This document shows positions 10,419 to 20,097 of a stretch of DNA of 64,000 nucleotides, piece after piece. Position numbers and translations under genes: made by a program. This DNA is from Sphingomonas metalli. GTDB lineage: Bacteria; Pseudomonadota; Alphaproteobacteria; Sphingomonadales; Sphingomonadaceae. The notes under the pieces were generated by a model. The model ran no database searches, was not told the DNA's origin, and worked only from the letters and a program-made list of their open reading frames with translations. The stretch lies in NCBI RefSeq assembly GCF_014641735.1, contig NZ_BMIH01000001.1:707001-771000 (forward strand), given 5' to 3'. Every line of letters starts with the position of its first letter. The stretch's first letter is position 1.

Positions 10419-10868
10419 TCAAACCCGCAGCATCATCGCGACCAGCGCCACCAGCGCGATCGCGATCTGGGGCGGGCGGAGCCTGGCGAAATGCGCCGGC
10501 GCATCCCCATGCCGCGCCGCGCGGGTATCGAGCAGCACCACCGCGGCGAAGCCGATGAACAACAGGATCAGCCGTGCGGTCGCATCCGGCACGATCAGCG
10601 CCAGCCCGGCGATGACGAAATAGACCAGCATCGTCGCGATCTCGGCGAAGGTCGACGCGGCGTTGCTGCCGAAGCCGAACCCCCGCCGGACCCCGGCGAG
10701 AAAGGCGAGGATCAGCGCGCCCCAGACGATTCCGAGCTGCAGCGCCAGCGCCGCCCAGTGCGGCGGCAGGGCCCACAGGCCGATCGCCGCGGCGACGAAG
10801 GGGAGCATGGGGCCATAGCCGAAGATCAGGCTGTCGGCGGGTATGCGGCTGTCGGCGGCGCGATCCAT
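10419..10868 (-). CDS. DUF3429-type membrane protein
   Basis: This is a 149-residue integral membrane protein with four or five hydrophobic helices. The first follows IFGYGPMLPFVAAAIG. The stretch WGALILAFLAGVRRGFGFG, with a small-residue helix before a basic turn, is the hallmark I associate with DUF3429. No catalytic motif is visible. A Uma2-type gene lies 36 nt upstream on the same strand, but nothing ties their roles together. The family has no established function. Confidence 0.72.
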   Translation of the reverse strand: MDRAADSRIPADSLIFGYGPMLPFVAAAIGLWALPPHWAALALQLGIVWGALILAFLAGVRRGFGFGSNAASTFAEIATMLVYFVIAGLALIVPDATARLILLFIGFAAVVLLDTRAARHGDAPAHFARLRPPQIAIALVALVAMMLRV

Positions 10869-10904
10869 CCCCGCCCGAACGGCGAACGCCCGCCAAGGTT
10901 GCGC

Positions 10905-11465
10905 TCAGTCGCGCGCGAAGATCTCGGCATGGGGGATGGTCAGCGAGAGGGCGGGCAGTTCGACGTCGGCCGCAGCGAACAGCGTGTCGACCCATGTGCC
11001 GCCTCGCCGCTGGCTGGTCGCGACCGTCTCCGCCTCCGGGTCGACGAACACGATCGTATCGACCGACGCGATGGCGCGATACTCGTCCTTCTTCACCCGC
11101 AGATCGAGTTCGCGCGTGGACGGCGACAGGACCTCGAAGATGACGCGCGGCGCGGCCAGCTCGGTATCGGCCCCCGACCCGCCCGCGCTGCCACATTCGA
11201 TGGTGACGTCGGGATAGCGGACCGACAGGCCATGCGGCCGGACCGCCATGTCCGAGCCATAGGGCCGGCAACCGGAGCCCCTGAGCCTTGGTCCTAAAGC
11301 GATGATGATATTCGCCTGCACCCGCGCATGATCGCGCGAGCCGCCCGCCATCATGCGGATATAGCCGTTATCGAGCTCCGCCTTCAGATCGGGACCGAAG
11401 TCGATCTGGAGGAACTCGTCCGCAGTCAGCAGCCGCGGGGTGGTCAGGCTCAGGATGCTGGCCAT
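10905..11465 (-). CDS. Uma2 family (DUF820) nuclease-fold protein
   Basis: This 186-residue protein has the PD-(D/E)XK-like layout of Uma2 proteins. It starts LLTADEFLQIDFG, followed by AELDNGYIRMM (conserved acidic residue and Gly), YPDVTIEC (catalytic Asp) and VIFEVLSPSTRELDLRVKKDEY (Glu and Lys of the active site). The fold suggests DNA binding or cleavage, but cellular roles are largely unknown; the family is widespread as solitary genes. I use ATG 11465; a GTG at 11498 is the alternative. A strong hairpin lies 36 nt upstream and separates it from groEL. Confidence 0.85.
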   Translation of the reverse strand: MASILSLTTPRLLTADEFLQIDFGPDLKAELDNGYIRMMAGGSRDHARVQANIIIALGPRLRGSGCRPYGSDMAVRPHGLSVRYPDVTIECGSAGGSGADTELAAPRVIFEVLSPSTRELDLRVKKDEYRAIASVDTIVFVDPEAETVATSQRRGGTWVDTLFAAADVELPALSLTIPHAEIFARD

Positions 11466-11500
11466 AGGTGATGGACTATAGTCGAATGCCACCGACACGA

Positions 11501-11532
11501 GAAGGGCCGGCGGATCGCTCCGCCGGCCCTTC
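11501..11532 (-). terminator. Hairpin terminator after groEL
   Basis: A perfect 14-bp stem (11501-11514 and 11519-11532, GAAGGGCCGGCGGA and its complement) with a TCGC loop lies 89 nt past the groEL stop. It is GC-rich but has no long T run. Confidence 0.7.
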
Positions 11533-11620
11533 CATATCGAGCGAACGGTTCGGCTTTGCGCCGACCCGCCGGCCGTTCCGAGTTCGGAGCGGGAGCAGCT
11601 CTCGCTGCCCCCGCCTGAAA

Positions 11621-13276
<1,656 letters not shown>

Positions 13277-13333
13277 TCAAATTATGTGAAAAGTCTCGAG
13301 AGTCTCGCCCCGGATGGGGCGCTGGCGAGAAGG

Positions 13334-13621
13334 TTAGCCGACGATCCCCAGGATGTCGGATTCCTTCATGATGAGGAGATCCTCGCCGTTCACCTTCACC
13401 TCGGTGCCCGACCACTTGCCGAACAGGATGCGATCGCCGGCCTTGACGTCGAGCGGGGTGATCGCACCGCTCTCGGCACGCGCGCCGGTGCCGGCAGCGA
13501 CGACCTCGCCCTCCTGCGGCTTTTCCTTGGCGGTGTCGGGGATGATGATCCCGCCGGCCGTCTTCTCCTCCGCCTCGACGCGGCGGACGAGAACGCGGTC
13601 GTGCAACGGACGAAAGTTCAT
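13334..13621 (-). CDS. groS: Co-chaperonin GroES (10 kDa)
   Basis: This 95-residue lid subunit of the GroEL/GroES system has the conserved start [20 protein letters not shown] and the mobile loop [19 protein letters not shown] that contacts GroEL. The roof region [17 protein letters not shown] and the end [14 protein letters not shown] also match. The same frame is open far upstream, but the family start is ATG 13621. It is the first gene of the operon and lies 33 nt downstream of the CIRCE operator. Confidence 0.97.
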   Translation of the reverse strand: MNFRPLHDRVLVRRVEAEEKTAGGIIIPDTAKEKPQEGEVVAAGTGARAESGAITPLDVKAGDRILFGKWSGTEVKVNGEDLLIMKESDILGIVG

Positions 13622-13654
13622 TGCTAAGCCCTCTTCAAGGTTTGTGACACTTAT

Positions 13655-13681
13655 CTGGCACTCCCTGCCCGAGAGTGCCAA
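13655..13681 (-). promoter_or_regulatory. CIRCE operator (HrcA site) of groES-groEL
   Basis: Read on the reverse strand the site is TTGGCACTC, 9 nt, GAGTGCCAG, against the consensus TTAGCACTC-N9-GAGTGCTAA. It begins 8 nt downstream of the -10 hexamer, where a bound HrcA repressor would block initiation. hrcA itself is not in the window. Confidence 0.9.
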
Positions 13682-13688
13682 CGCCGCC

Positions 13689-13717
13689 CATATGCGAAGC
13701 GGCGCCGGGCTCGTCAA
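13689..13717 (-). promoter_or_regulatory. Predicted sigma70-type promoter of groES-groEL
   Basis: On the reverse strand TTGACG (13717-13712) and CATATG (13694-13689) are separated by exactly 17 nt. The expected start of transcription is near 13682, at the upstream edge of the CIRCE element. No obvious sigma32 promoter was noted. Confidence 0.75.
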
Positions 13718-13731
13718 CGGGGTCGCAGGAC

Positions 13732-15129
13732 TTATTTCGCCGCGCCACCGAGCGGCGACAGCACCTCGCGTGCGGACCAGCGCCACAGCAGCAGGACCGA
13801 GACGACGAACAGGCCCGCCGCCAGTCCCCACCATATCCCCGTCGCTCCCATGCCGACGCCGAAGCCGAGCGCCGCGGCGGTGGCGAAGCCGATCGCCCAA
13901 TAGCCGAAGATCTGGATCATCATCGGCACTCGCGTATCCTGCACGCCGCGCAGCACGCCCGCCGCCACCGCCTGCGCCCCGTCGAAAAGCTGGAACAGCG
14001 CCGCCACGCCGAGCAGTTCGACGGCGAGCGCCGCCACCGCGCCATGGCTCGCCGGATCGACATAGATCCGCACCAGCAGCGAGGGGATCGCCCAGAACAG
14101 CGCCGCGGTCAGCACCATGATGCCGATCCCGGCCAGGATCGCGACCTTCCCCGCGCGCGCCACCCAGGCGGCGTCGCCCGCGCCATAGGCGAAGCCGACC
14201 CGGATCGTCCCCGCCTGCGCGATGCCGAACGGGATCTGGAAGGCGACGGCGGCGATGTTGAGCGCGACGGCATGGGCGTCGATCGCGGTGACCGAGATCA
14301 TTCCCATCAATAGCCCCGCCCCGCCGAACAGCCCGCCCTCCGCGATCCAGCCGAGCGCGATCGGCGCGCCCAGCCGCGCGATCTCGACCATCCGCGACCC
14401 TTCCGGCCGCCACCAGCGGCCGAACAGGCGAAAGCGGCGCAGCCGGCGGTCGCGCAACAGGATCAGCGCATAGGCCGCGGTCGCGGTGACCGAGACGGTG
14501 ACGCTCGCCAGCGCCGATCCGGTCAGGCCGAGCGCCGGGGCGCCGAAATGCCCGAAGACGAGCGCGTAATTGGCAAGGATGCCGACGATCAGGCTGATCG
14601 CCGTCACCATCAACGCCCAGCCCGGCCGCCCCAGCGCCGCGGCGGTCAGCCGCATCAGCGCGGACGCGACCGCCGGAATCACCGCCAGCGACAGGATGCG
14701 GCAGAAGGCACCGGCCTGCGCCGCCACCTCCGCCTGCTGGCCCGCGGCGCGCAGCAGCGGCGCGGCGAGGTTCATCACCAGCATCACCACCAGCCCGCCC
14801 GCCACAGCGAGCCACAGCGCCATGCGGAACGATCGCCGCACCTCCCGCACCGCGTGCACCCGCCGGCCGAGCGCGGCCGCGATCAGCGGCTCCGCGGCGC
14901 CGACCAGCCCGACCATGCCGAAGGCGAGGATGTGGAACAGGAAGACGCCCAGCGTCGCCGCCGCGAAGGGCACCGGCCCCAGCCGCGCGACGAACACGAC
15001 GTCCACCGCGAACACCGCCATCTGCAACAGGTTCGCCGCCACCAGCGGCCCCGCGAGCCGCGCCAGCGCGGCAAGCTCCGCCGCCGCCGTGGCGGGCGGC
15101 CGGGCAAGGGTCGGCACGGCATGCGACAT
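13732..15129 (-). CDS. MATE family efflux transporter
   Basis: This 465-residue inner-membrane protein has about twelve hydrophobic helices arranged as two similar halves, the layout of NorM-type multidrug/cation antiporters. Recognisable segments include [18 protein letters not shown] with [10 protein letters not shown] at the start, the conserved stretch [11 protein letters not shown] after helix 2, and [10 protein letters not shown] in the second half. Substrates are probably cationic drugs or dyes exchanged for Na+ or H+, but this cannot be read from the sequence. The groES promoter begins 15 nt after its stop. Confidence 0.9.
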   Translation of the reverse strand: MSHAVPTLARPPATAAAELAALARLAGPLVAANLLQMAVFAVDVVFVARLGPVPFAAATLGVFLFHILAFGMVGLVGAAEPLIAAALGRRVHAVREVRRSFRMALWLAVAGGLVVMLVMNLAAPLLRAAGQQAEVAAQAGAFCRILSLAVIPAVASALMRLTAAALGRPGWALMVTAISLIVGILANYALVFGHFGAPALGLTGSALASVTVSVTATAAYALILLRDRRLRRFRLFGRWWRPEGSRMVEIARLGAPIALGWIAEGGLFGGAGLLMGMISVTAIDAHAVALNIAAVAFQIPFGIAQAGTIRVGFAYGAGDAAWVARAGKVAILAGIGIMVLTAALFWAIPSLLVRIYVDPASHGAVAALAVELLGVAALFQLFDGAQAVAAGVLRGVQDTRVPMMIQIFGYWAIGFATAAALGFGVGMGATGIWWGLAAGLFVVSVLLLWRWSAREVLSPLGGAAK

Positions 15130-15260
15130 GACGGCGCGTGTAGCGGCGCCGGGGGCGGGAAGATAGGGTGCGGTCGCGAATGCAGCGTCAGGCGGGCGAG
15201 CGCGCCGTCGAGGGAGAACCGTCGTTCCCGCACCGGCGATACCTCTGCGAAAGTCACTGC

Positions 15261-15355
15261 GTCATGCCGGACATGTTCCGGCATCCACCGGCACAACCAG
15301 CGCCTAGGCCGATGATTTTGCCGGACCGTGGATCCCGGAACAGGTCCGGGATGAC
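15261..15355. repeat. Interspersed hairpin repeat, family A
   Basis: This is a 95-bp element that opens GTCATGCCGGACATGTTCCGG and closes with CCCGGAACAGGTCCGGGATGAC. Each end is itself a small stem-loop, and the two ends are near inverted repeats. Five further copies of the same length and design lie in this window (19892, 22003, 27235, 49735, 55609). Confidence 0.85.
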
Positions 15356-15434
15356 CGGAGGAACGGCTCGCGGCCTGGCGCAGATGCCCGGGCCAGCCTG
15401 CACCGCCGGCGACCGCTCTTCACCCGCTCCACCC

Positions 15435-15456
15435 GAATGTTCCATGTGGAACATTC
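15435..15456. promoter_or_regulatory. parS-like palindrome
   Basis: A perfect 22-bp palindrome contains TGTTCCATGTGGAACA (15438-15453). This differs from the ParB/Spo0J site consensus TGTTNCACGTGNAACA by one base in the centre (CATGTG for CACGTG). A consensus site lies at 55742. It is in the intergenic region before sppA. Confidence 0.5.
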
Positions 15457-15535
15457 CGTGAACACCGCGTCGGCGCGTATTGCCGCTGCAACACGCCGTT
15501 GCCAGCGCGCGGGGCTTGCTCTAGCGCTAGGGGTC

Positions 15536-17488
15536 ATGACCGACACCGCCTTTGCCGATCGTCCCGTCCCCTCATTCTCCGATGGTCGGCCGCCGCGTTC
15601 GCGTAGCGGCTGGCGGATCGTACGGGCGGTGTGGAAGCTGCTGGTCGCGATCAAGGACGGGCTGGCGCTGGTGCTGCTGCTCCTCTTCTTCGGACTGCTC
15701 TTCGCCGCGCTCAACGCGCGGCCGGGGACGAAGACGATCGGCGAGGGCGCGTTGCTCCTCGATCTCGACGGCCCGATCGTCGAGCAGCCGGAAGAGCCCG
15801 CGGCCTTCGCGGCGCTCAGCGGCCAGCCGCGCGCGCAGCAATATCGGCTGCGCGACGTCGTGCGCGCGATCGATGCGGCCCGGACCGATGCGCGGGTGAA
15901 GGTGGTGGTGCTCGACCTCGACCGGTTCGGCGGCGGCTATCCCGCGGCGCTGGGCGAGGTGGCGGATGCGCTGGCGCGGGTGCGCCAGTCGGGCAAGCCG
16001 GTGCTCGCCTATGCCACCGCCTATACCGACGGCGCCTATCGCCTCGCCGCCGCGGCCAGCGAGATCTGGGTCGATCCGATGGGCGGCACGCTGTTCGGCG
16101 GGCCCGGCGGAACCCAGCTCTATTACAAGGGTCTGATCGACAAGCTCGGCGTCAACGCACACGTCTATCGCGTCGGCCGCTACAAGTCGTTCGTCGAGCC
16201 TTATACCCGTGCCGACCAGAGCCCCGATGCGCGCGCCGCATCGCAGGCGCTGTACGGCACGCTGCTGGCCCAGTGGAGCGAGGGCGTGAAGCGGCTGCGG
16301 CCCAAGGCGCAGGTCGCCGCCTTCCTCACCCAGCCGCAACAGGCGGTGCTGGCGACGCAGGGCGACGTGGCGCAGGCGAACCTGAATGCGGGACTGGTCG
16401 ACAAGCTCGGCAGCCGCGGCGCCTTCGAACAGCGGGTCGCACAGATCGCGGGAAGCGAGTCGGGCAAGCCGATCGGCAGCTATCGCACCATCCGCTACGA
16501 CCAGTGGGTCGCGGCCAATCCGCTGCCGACCGCAGGCGACGCGATCGGCGTGCTGACCGTGGCGGGCGATATCGTCGACGGCGAGGGCGGACCGGGCACC
16601 GCGGCGGGCGACACGATCGCCAAGGCGATGCTGAAGGGGCTGGCCGAGAAGAATCTGAAGGCGGTCGTCGTGCGCGTCGACTCGCCGGGCGGCTCGGCGC
16701 TGGCGTCGGAAAGGATCCGGCTGGCGGTGCTGGAGGCGAAGAAGCGCGGCCTGCCGGTCGTCGTCTCGATGGGCGGCCTCGCCGCCTCGGGCGGCTATTG
16801 GGTCTCGACCTCGGGCGACGCGATCTTCGCGGAGCCGGCGACGATCACTGGCTCGATCGGCATCTTCGGCATCCTGCCGACCTTCGAGAACACGCTCGCC
16901 AAGATCGGCGTCACCACCGACGGGGTGCGCACCACCCCGCTGACCGGCCAGCCGGACATCACCGGCGGCACCAACCCGGTCCTCGATTCGATCCTGCAGG
17001 CGGGCATCGAGCATGGCTATCGCCAGTTCATCGCCCGCGTCGCCGCCGCCCGGCGGATGACGCCGGCGCGGGTCGACGCGATCGGTCAGGGCCGGGTGTG
17101 GGACGGCGGCACCGCGCACCAGCTTGGACTGGTCGACAGTTTCGGCACCCTGTCCGATGCGATCGCCGATGCCGCACGCCGCGCGAAGCTCGATCCGGCC
17201 AAGGTCCACGCCGAATATCTCGAGAAGGAGCCGGGCTGGGCGGCCAAGCTCGCCGAGAGCCTGGCGAGCCGCGACGACGACAGCGCTGCGCCCTCGGGAG
17301 ACGCCTTTGCGCGCATCGCGGCGGACCGTCGCGCGATCGTGGCGCGGGCCCTCGGCGACGTCGCGCGGCTGACCGCGGGGGGATCGGTGCAGGCGCGGTG
17401 CCTCGAATGCGGCGGCCTCGGCCCCAGCGCCAGCTCGGCCCAGGATGCGCGGCTGCTCGACCTGCTGCTCGCCCGGCTCGGCCTGTGA
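15536..17488 (+). CDS. sppA: Signal peptide peptidase SppA, 67 kDa type
   Basis: This 650-residue membrane-anchored serine protease degrades cleaved signal peptides. One transmembrane helix (LVAIKDGLALVLLLLFFGLLF) lies near residues 35-60. The N-terminal half has the general base K217 in GRYKSFVEP. The C-terminal half has the nucleophile S418 in LAASGGYW, close to the E. coli pair K209/S409. The fold repeats twice (VVVLDLDRFGGG and VVVRVDSPGGS). I start at ATG 15536; an in-frame ATG at 15437 sits inside the parS-like palindrome and would add an unlikely leader. The C-terminal 100 residues carry a CLECGG pair not seen in the core family. The stop overlaps the next gene's GTG by 4 nt. Confidence 0.92.
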   Translation: MTDTAFADRPVPSFSDGRPPRSRSGWRIVRAVWKLLVAIKDGLALVLLLLFFGLLFAALNARPGTKTIGEGALLLDLDGPIVEQPEEPAAFAALSGQPRAQQYRLRDVVRAIDAARTDARVKVVVLDLDRFGGGYPAALGEVADALARVRQSGKPVLAYATAYTDGAYRLAAAASEIWVDPMGGTLFGGPGGTQLYYKGLIDKLGVNAHVYRVGRYKSFVEPYTRADQSPDARAASQALYGTLLAQWSEGVKRLRPKAQVAAFLTQPQQAVLATQGDVAQANLNAGLVDKLGSRGAFEQRVAQIAGSESGKPIGSYRTIRYDQWVAANPLPTAGDAIGVLTVAGDIVDGEGGPGTAAGDTIAKAMLKGLAEKNLKAVVVRVDSPGGSALASERIRLAVLEAKKRGLPVVVSMGGLAASGGYWVSTSGDAIFAEPATITGSIGIFGILPTFENTLAKIGVTTDGVRTTPLTGQPDITGGTNPVLDSILQAGIEHGYRQFIARVAAARRMTPARVDAIGQGRVWDGGTAHQLGLVDSFGTLSDAIADAARRAKLDPAKVHAEYLEKEPGWAAKLAESLASRDDDSAAPSGDAFARIAADRRAIVARALGDVARLTAGGSVQARCLECGGLGPSASSAQDARLLDLLLARLGL

Positions 17489-18045
17489 TCGCGATCCGGG
17501 CGGCCACTCCGGACGATGCCGCGGCGCTCGCCGCCATCTATGCGCCGCACGTGCTGATCGGCACCGCCTCGTTCGAGGAGGAAGCCCCCGACGCACGCAC
17601 GATGCGGTCGCGCATGGCGGCGCATGACGGCCTCTATCCGTGGATCGTCGCCACCCAGGGCGAAGCGGCGGGCGGCGTGCTCGCCTATGCCTATGCGACC
17701 CCCTTCCACCCGCGGCCGGCCTATCGCTGGTCGGTCGAGACCACCGTCTATGTCGCCGATGCGGCGCAGCGCCGGGGTGCGGGGCGACTGCTCTACGAGG
17801 CGCTGGTCGACACGCTGACCGCACAGGGCTTCACCCAGGCGCTGGCGCGGATCGCCCTGCCGAACGAAGGCTCGATCGCGCTCCACGAGGCGGTCGGCTT
17901 CCGCCGCGCCGGCGTGCAGCGCGAGGTGGGGTTCAAATTCGGTCGCTGGATCGATGTCGGCCTGTGGCAGCGCGAACTCGCCGAACCCGCCAGCCCGCCC
18001 GCCGAGCCGAAGCGGTTCGCGGATATCGGCGTCGTGCGGGTCTAG
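17485..18045 (+). CDS. GNAT N-acetyltransferase, phosphinothricin-acetyltransferase-like
   Basis: This 186-residue acetyl-CoA-dependent acetyltransferase begins IAIRAATPDDAAALAAIYAPHV, like the Pat/Bar and MnaT (YncA) group. It continues with GTASFEEE, the acetyl-CoA core VYVADAAQRRGAGRLLYEALVD and the late motif ALPNEGSIALHEAVGFRRAG. Relatives acetylate phosphinothricin, methionine sulfone/sulfoximine or related amino acids; the substrate here is unknown. The start is a GTG overlapping the sppA stop (GTGA), so it is translationally coupled to sppA. The last 20 residues (ASPPAEPKRFADIGVVRV) are a tail beyond the domain. Confidence 0.87.
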   Translation: MIAIRAATPDDAAALAAIYAPHVLIGTASFEEEAPDARTMRSRMAAHDGLYPWIVATQGEAAGGVLAYAYATPFHPRPAYRWSVETTVYVADAAQRRGAGRLLYEALVDTLTAQGFTQALARIALPNEGSIALHEAVGFRRAGVQREVGFKFGRWIDVGLWQRELAEPASPPAEPKRFADIGVVRV

Positions 18046-18150
18046 AAACCCGATCGCGACGCCCGGATCGGCGCCGTGGCGCGAGCCGGGAGGACGTTCG
18101 CCGAAACCGGCCGCCCCGACCGTCGGTGACGGGTCTCTGCGGCGCCGCGG

Positions 18151-19533
18151 TCAGTCGCCGGCAAAGTCATAGGCGCTCGCTCGCTGCTCGCGATCGTTGA
18201 CCAGCAGCGCGCGCCCGGCCGGCGGGGCGGAGCGTTGCGGGCAATCGGCGCGAAGGCACGCGCGGCATCCCAGCCCGATCGGCGTCGCCGGCCCGCCCAG
18301 GTCCAGCCCCCGCGCCGCCGCCAGTCCGCCCGCCTGCTCCACCGGCAGCGCCAGCCCGATGGCGAAGCCGGCCGCTACGCCGAGCGCGGCGCCTGCCGGC
18401 GGAGCGACGGCGCGGGACAGGGTCAGCCAGCGCGTGCCGTCCTCCAGTTCCACCCGCTGGATCAGGGTCGTACCGGGCCGGTCGAAGGCGTGGTGGATCT
18501 GCCACAAGGGGCAGCGCCCCGCCGCGGCGACCATCGGTGCGCCGGTCGGGCCGGCGAAGCGGTACGAGGCTTGCCCGGCGCGATCGATCCGGATCAGGCA
18601 GACGGGCAGCCCCCGCGCGCCGACCCGTCCCAGCGTGGTGAGCCGATGCGCCACGTCTTCGAACCCGGTACCGAACCGCGCCGTCAGCAGGTCGAGGTCG
18701 TAGCCGCTCCCCTCGCACGCGCGCAGGAAGCGGGCATAGGGCATCAGCACGGCGCGGGCGAAATACTCCGCCAGATGCCGGCGCATCAGCCGCTCCGCCA
18801 CCCGGTCGGCAAAGCCCGCACCCCGCGCCAGCGCCTCGATCTCGGTACGTGCCTCCAGCCGGGCAAGCTCCACCGCGACTGCAAGGCAGCGGGCGGGATG
18901 GTCGAGCGCCTCGCTCAGCTGCAACTGGCGGGCGTGAAGATCGAGCCGGCGCAGCGTCCCCGCGAGCACGTCGACCGGGAGGATGCGCAGCGACAGGCCG
19001 TGGCGCACCCGCAGACGCTCGATCATCGCGCCGTAGAGATCGGCGGCGGCGAGGCGCAGGTCGTCGGCCAGCGACTCGGCCAGCGCGTCGAGATCGCCGA
19101 AATGGTTGCGCCAGCGCTCTACCTCGCGGCGCACCTCCGCGACCGGATCGGAGACGGCCACCCCGGCCTCGCCGCCGCCTGCCCGGTCGAAGGCGCGGGC
19201 GAAGGCTTCCGCACCGCCGGGCGCGGCCGCGAGCCATTCGTCGACCTCCGCGCGATCGACCTCCAGATCGGCGAACATCGGATCGGCGAGTCGCCGCCGG
19301 ATCGCCGCAGCGCCGCCGCCCGGCTCCGCCGCGGCCAGGGTGCGGGGATCGAAGTCGAACTGCTCGGCCAGGGCGACCAGCAAGGTGGCGGACACGGGGC
19401 GATGATTGCGCTCGACGAGGTTGAGATAGCTTGGGGAAATGCCGAGCATCTCCGCCATCGCCGCCTGGCTGAGCCCGGCTCTACGACGCAGGCGGCGGAT
19501 CGGCGCACCGGCGATCAGCTTGCGTTCGGCCAT
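18151..19533 (-). CDS. ScfR/RamB-like transcriptional regulator
   Basis: This 460-residue regulator has an N-terminal Cro/CI-type helix-turn-helix at 8-62 (LRRRAGLSQAAMAEMLGISPSYLNLVERN). A central region resembling ImmA/IrrE-linked regulators follows (MRRHLAEYFARAVLMPYARFL). The C-terminal short-chain-acyl regulator domain has CPLWQIHHAFDRPG and a Cys cluster GCRACLRADCPQR that may bind a metal. RamB-type proteins control glyoxylate-cycle genes in other bacteria. Divergent placement next to isocitrate lyase supports the same role here. I start at ATG 19533 (MAERKLIAG); upstream in-frame ATGs are less fitting. Confidence 0.85.
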   Translation of the reverse strand: MAERKLIAGAPIRRLRRRAGLSQAAMAEMLGISPSYLNLVERNHRPVSATLLVALAEQFDFDPRTLAAAEPGGGAAAIRRRLADPMFADLEVDRAEVDEWLAAAPGGAEAFARAFDRAGGGEAGVAVSDPVAEVRREVERWRNHFGDLDALAESLADDLRLAAADLYGAMIERLRVRHGLSLRILPVDVLAGTLRRLDLHARQLQLSEALDHPARCLAVAVELARLEARTEIEALARGAGFADRVAERLMRRHLAEYFARAVLMPYARFLRACEGSGYDLDLLTARFGTGFEDVAHRLTTLGRVGARGLPVCLIRIDRAGQASYRFAGPTGAPMVAAAGRCPLWQIHHAFDRPGTTLIQRVELEDGTRWLTLSRAVAPPAGAALGVAAGFAIGLALPVEQAGGLAAARGLDLGGPATPIGLGCRACLRADCPQRSAPPAGRALLVNDREQRASAYDFAGD

Positions 19534-19624
19534 GCAGACACCCCTCCCCTTTGTCATCATCTTTACAGCATCACAGGCGGCGCGGCCAGTTCCGGCGACC
19601 CGCAGACCCTGCGAAGCGGCGCGG

Positions 19625-19635
19625 GGCAATTTGCC
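19625..19635. promoter_or_regulatory. Candidate operator in the regulator/aceA intergenic region
   Basis: GGCAATTTGCC, a palindrome around one central base, lies between the regulator gene and the small gene preceding aceA. Its TTTGC/GCAAA-like halves recall sites of RamB-type regulators. This is a weak match by eye only. Confidence 0.3.
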
Positions 19636-19689
19636 TAAGCATCGGAAGCGCGCACACCGGGGCATCCCGACGCAGCAAGGAGAGCTTCC

Positions 19690-19845
19690 ATGTCCCCCGA
19701 ACCGCAACGCAGCCGCGCCGTCTTCTCGACCGAGGATTTCGGCCTGATGAAAGAAGCGGTGCAGCATTATGTCCGCCAGATCGCAGACGATCCGCGATCG
19801 GTGAAGTTCTCCAACCTGTATCATCGGCTGGGGCGGCTGGGGTGA
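19690..19845 (+). CDS. 51-residue conserved-looking small protein upstream of aceA
   Basis: The frame runs ATG 19690 to TGA 19845 with a good Shine-Dalgarno (AAGGAG) 7 nt before the ATG. The product (MSPEPQRSRAVFSTEDFGLM, then a helix KEAVQHYVRQIADDPRSVKF) is soluble, has no signal peptide and belongs to no family I recognise. Its position suggests co-regulation with isocitrate lyase 252 bp downstream, although a family A repeat lies between. It could be a small regulatory or accessory protein; this is inference from position only. Confidence 0.68.
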   Translation: MSPEPQRSRAVFSTEDFGLMKEAVQHYVRQIADDPRSVKFSNLYHRLGRLG

Positions 19846-19891
19846 TTTGAGGCGGACAGTCTGCCCTTGCCTCTCACGCCCTTCGTCCTTC

Positions 19892-19984
19892 GTCATGCCG
19901 GGCTTGTCCCGGCATACACCGCCCGCAAGCGCGCCGATGTTTGCGTCTGCGGAGCGGTGGACCCCGGAACAGGTCCGGGGTGAC
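19892..19984. repeat. Interspersed hairpin repeat, family A
   Basis: A 93-bp copy opens GTCATGCCGGGCTTGTCCCGG and closes CCCCGGAACAGGTCCGGGGTGAC. It lies between the 51-residue gene and aceA. Confidence 0.85.
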
Positions 19985-20097
19985 GGAAGGACCGCGACCG
20001 CTGTCACGCTTCATCATGAGCGTCCCCCAACTGGGCCACGCCCTTCGCCGGGGTGACGGACCGGGTGGATACGCCCCGACTTTGTAAAGGATCGACC

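Noticed and set aside
15437..15535. Longer SppA N-terminus beginning in the parS-like palindrome
   Set aside because: The extra 33 residues have no family match and the ATG lies within a palindrome; ATG 15536 fits the membrane-anchor start.
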